Source of the DNA: an uncultured Erythrobacter sp.
Lineage (GTDB): Bacteria > Pseudomonadota > Alphaproteobacteria > Sphingomonadales > Sphingomonadaceae
NCBI GenBank assembly: GCA_947488755.1
Contig: CANLAD010000001.1
Coordinates: 1,502,247 to 1,566,246, forward strand
DNA: 64,000 bases
Reading direction: 5' to 3'
Numbering within the stretch: the stretch's first letter is position 1; each line of letters begins with the position of its first letter. Position numbers and translations under genes: made by a program. The notes under the pieces are model-generated. The model was not told the DNA's origin. It saw only the letters and a list, made by a program, of their open reading frames with translations, and made no database searches. This document shows positions 62,545 through 64,000 of this stretch, in pieces.

Positions 62545-64000
62545 CTACTGGTTGTTCTGTCGACCGAGGAAGCGCGGAATGCTGAGCGCCGGAGCGTCGT
62601 CATCATCGTCATCCTCATCCGGGCCGGACGATCGCGAGAGGTTGGCCATGCGCTCGAACAATGTGCTGCCGCCGGCTGCCGCGCCATTTTTCTGGCCTTC
62701 GGCTGGCTCGTCTTCACTGTCAGCATCCTCCGCATCACTCTCCGAAGCGAGAATACCGCCTTTCGACGCCGCGCTCGATCGCTCGCCGACGGGATTGTCA
62801 TCAGCCTCAAGTCGGTCCGCACTTGCAAGCAGATCGTCGTCCGGATCCTCTTCGCCCGTCCCGGCATCCTCTTCGGCAAACTCTTCGCCCAGATCGAGCG
62901 TGTCGTCCTCTTCGGCCGATGCGGCAAATCCGTCCTCGTTGGCCGCGCCGAAGTGGCTGTCTTCGGCGGACAGTGCGATCGTGTCCTCGTCCGCTTCGTT
63001 GCGCATCCCGGCGAGCGGATCGACGATATCATCGACGTCGTCGCCTTCATCGCCGAGCTCATCGCCCGCCTGCATTCCGGTCAGGTCGAATGGCTCGGCA
63101 TCCTTGCGCGGAGAGCGAGCGGTGACGTCCTCGCTTTCCTCGAAGTCCCTGTAATCCTCGCTGTAATCCTCGCTGTCCTGATGATCTTCGCTGGTCAGAT
63201 CATTGGAGGGCGTTTCGATTTCCGGATCGGCAAGCGCTGGAATCTTCGGCGCGCGCGTCGCGGAACGAAGGCCGGAACTGTCGGATTGCAGACCATTTGC
63301 CGAACCCAATGCGTTATCGCCCGACAAGGCGAGCGCAGGACGCTTGGGCGTGCGGTTTTCAGAGAGTGAGCCGGAATTGGCACGCGGCACTTCGCCGGTT
63401 GCCGATTGTTCGATCCCGGTCGCGACGACCGATACGCGGATCTTGCCCGAAAGATCGGGGTTGAAGGCGCTGCCCCAGATGATGTTCGCGTCCTCATCGA
63501 CCAGGTCGCGAATGTGATTGGCGGCCTCATCGACCTCCATCAGCTTCATGTCCTCGCCGCCGATGATCGAGATGATGACGCCCTTCGCGCCCTGCATCGA
63601 CACGCCGTCGAGCAGCGGGTTGGCGATCGCCTGTTCGGCAGCGTCGAGCGCGCGGTTCTCCCCTTCGCCCTCGCCAGTGCCCATCATCGCCTTGCCCATC
63701 TCGCTCATGACAGATCGCACATCGGCAAAGTCGAGATTGATGAGGCCCGGCATCACCATCAGATCGGTGATCGAGCGCACGCCCTGCTGCAGCACTTCGT
63801 CGGCCAGCTCGAACGCTTCCTTGAAAGTCGTTTCCGGCTTGGCGATCAGGAACAGGTTCTGGTTGGGGATGACGATCAGCGTGTCGACTTGGCTTTGCAG
63901 CTCGGCAATCCCCGCCTCGGCAGCGCGCATGCGGCGCGTGCCTTCAAACAGAAACGGCTTGGTGACGACGCCGACTGTCAGCACGCCCTTGCGCCGGGCA
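62545..64000 (-). CDS. ftsZ: Cell division protein FtsZ, N-terminal part outside the window
   Basis: The frame is open to the window edge; about 484 residues are visible. They start in the GTPase domain, with [18 protein letters not shown], and continue with [29 protein letters not shown] and [15 protein letters not shown]. The T7 and C-terminal subdomains end near 63410. About 270 residues of acidic, Ser/Ala/Asp-rich linker follow (63410-62590), then the conserved tail [11 protein letters not shown] at about 62550-62590. The linker is much longer than usual. The complete protein would have roughly 610 residues. Confidence 0.93.
   Translation of the reverse strand, partial: ARRKGVLTVGVVTKPFLFEGTRRMRAAEAGIAELQSQVDTLIVIPNQNLFLIAKPETTFKEAFELADEVLQQGVRSITDLMVMPGLINLDFADVRSVMSEMGKAMMGTGEGEGENRALDAAEQAIANPLLDGVSMQGAKGVIISIIGGEDMKLMEVDEAANHIRDLVDEDANIIWGSAFNPDLSGKIRVSVVATGIEQSATGEVPRANSGSLSENRTPKRPALALSGDNALGSANGLQSDSSGLRSATRAPKIPALADPEIETPSNDLTSEDHQDSEDYSEDYRDFEESEDVTARSPRKDAEPFDLTGMQAGDELGDEGDDVDDIVDPLAGMRNEADEDTIALSAEDSHFGAANEDGFAASAEEDDTLDLGEEFAEEDAGTGEEDPDDDLLASADRLEADDNPVGERSSAASKGGILASESDAEDADSEDEPAEGQKNGAAAGGSTLFERMANLSRSSGPDEDDDDDDAPALSIPRFLGRQNNQ

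Overview
The window is GC-rich chromosomal DNA from an alphaproteobacterium, most likely of the order Sphingomonadales (Erythrobacteraceae or a close relative). This assignment is inferred from gene order and family membership, not from a database search. The supporting blocks are ChvG-HprK-RapZ-EIIA-HPr, serC-serA-hisZ-purA, cobA-DUF2849-cysI-DUF934-cysH, an FtsZ with a long acidic linker and the FtsZ tail PRFLGRQ, and a TonB-dependent receptor behind a cobalamin riboswitch. Most of the window is ordinary core metabolism, tightly packed, with many 4-base ATGA overlaps.

Layout. Bases 1-4021: ChvG kinase (5' end cut), HPr kinase, RapZ, an EIIA(Man)-type protein, HPr and a SpoU rRNA methylase. 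There is no sugar permease, so the phosphotransferase parts look regulatory. 4205-12092: RmuC, an eleven-cysteine DUF326-like protein, Def, RecR, Fmt, TruA, an MDR dehydrogenase, asparaginase and tRNA-Val, with repeat elements between genes. 12274-20053: an FAD monooxygenase, a TlpA thioredoxin, argH, a small lipoprotein, lysA, a siroheme-synthase N-terminal domain, a winged-helix regulator, and an ECF sigma factor coupled to a DUF6768 membrane protein. 20075-27224 (minus strand): purA, two lower-GC accessory genes, hisZ, serA and serC. The two accessory genes split a normally contiguous serine/histidine/purine block.

27421-34591: a glycosyltransferase, a PadR regulator with a palindromic site, RarA, tRNA-Thr followed at once by a headless gene remnant, and an Old Yellow Enzyme homologue. 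35046-40412 holds a 1788-residue repeat-rich autotransporter with RTX-like motifs and aspartate-only tracts. 40629-47003: QueF, a proline-rich membrane protein, a sulfurtransferase, a cystathionine lyase and two tandem MscS channels. 47097-51122 is the sulfate assimilation operon; its siroheme would be made by CobA together with the separate gene at 17081.

51162-64000: a TPR-like protein, an SDR, proB, obg, a btuB-like receptor with its riboswitch, tRNA-Ala, a polyproline lipoprotein, a Bax-inhibitor-1 protein, proC, a YbjN protein, a TPR/SPOR protein and the 3' part of ftsZ.

The most unusual items are the autotransporter, the two-gene insertion between hisZ and purA, the very long FtsZ linker, the tRNA-Thr/remnant junction, and a family of nested inverted repeats in short intergenic gaps. 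I found no CRISPR array, prophage, transposase or clear multi-gene defence system.
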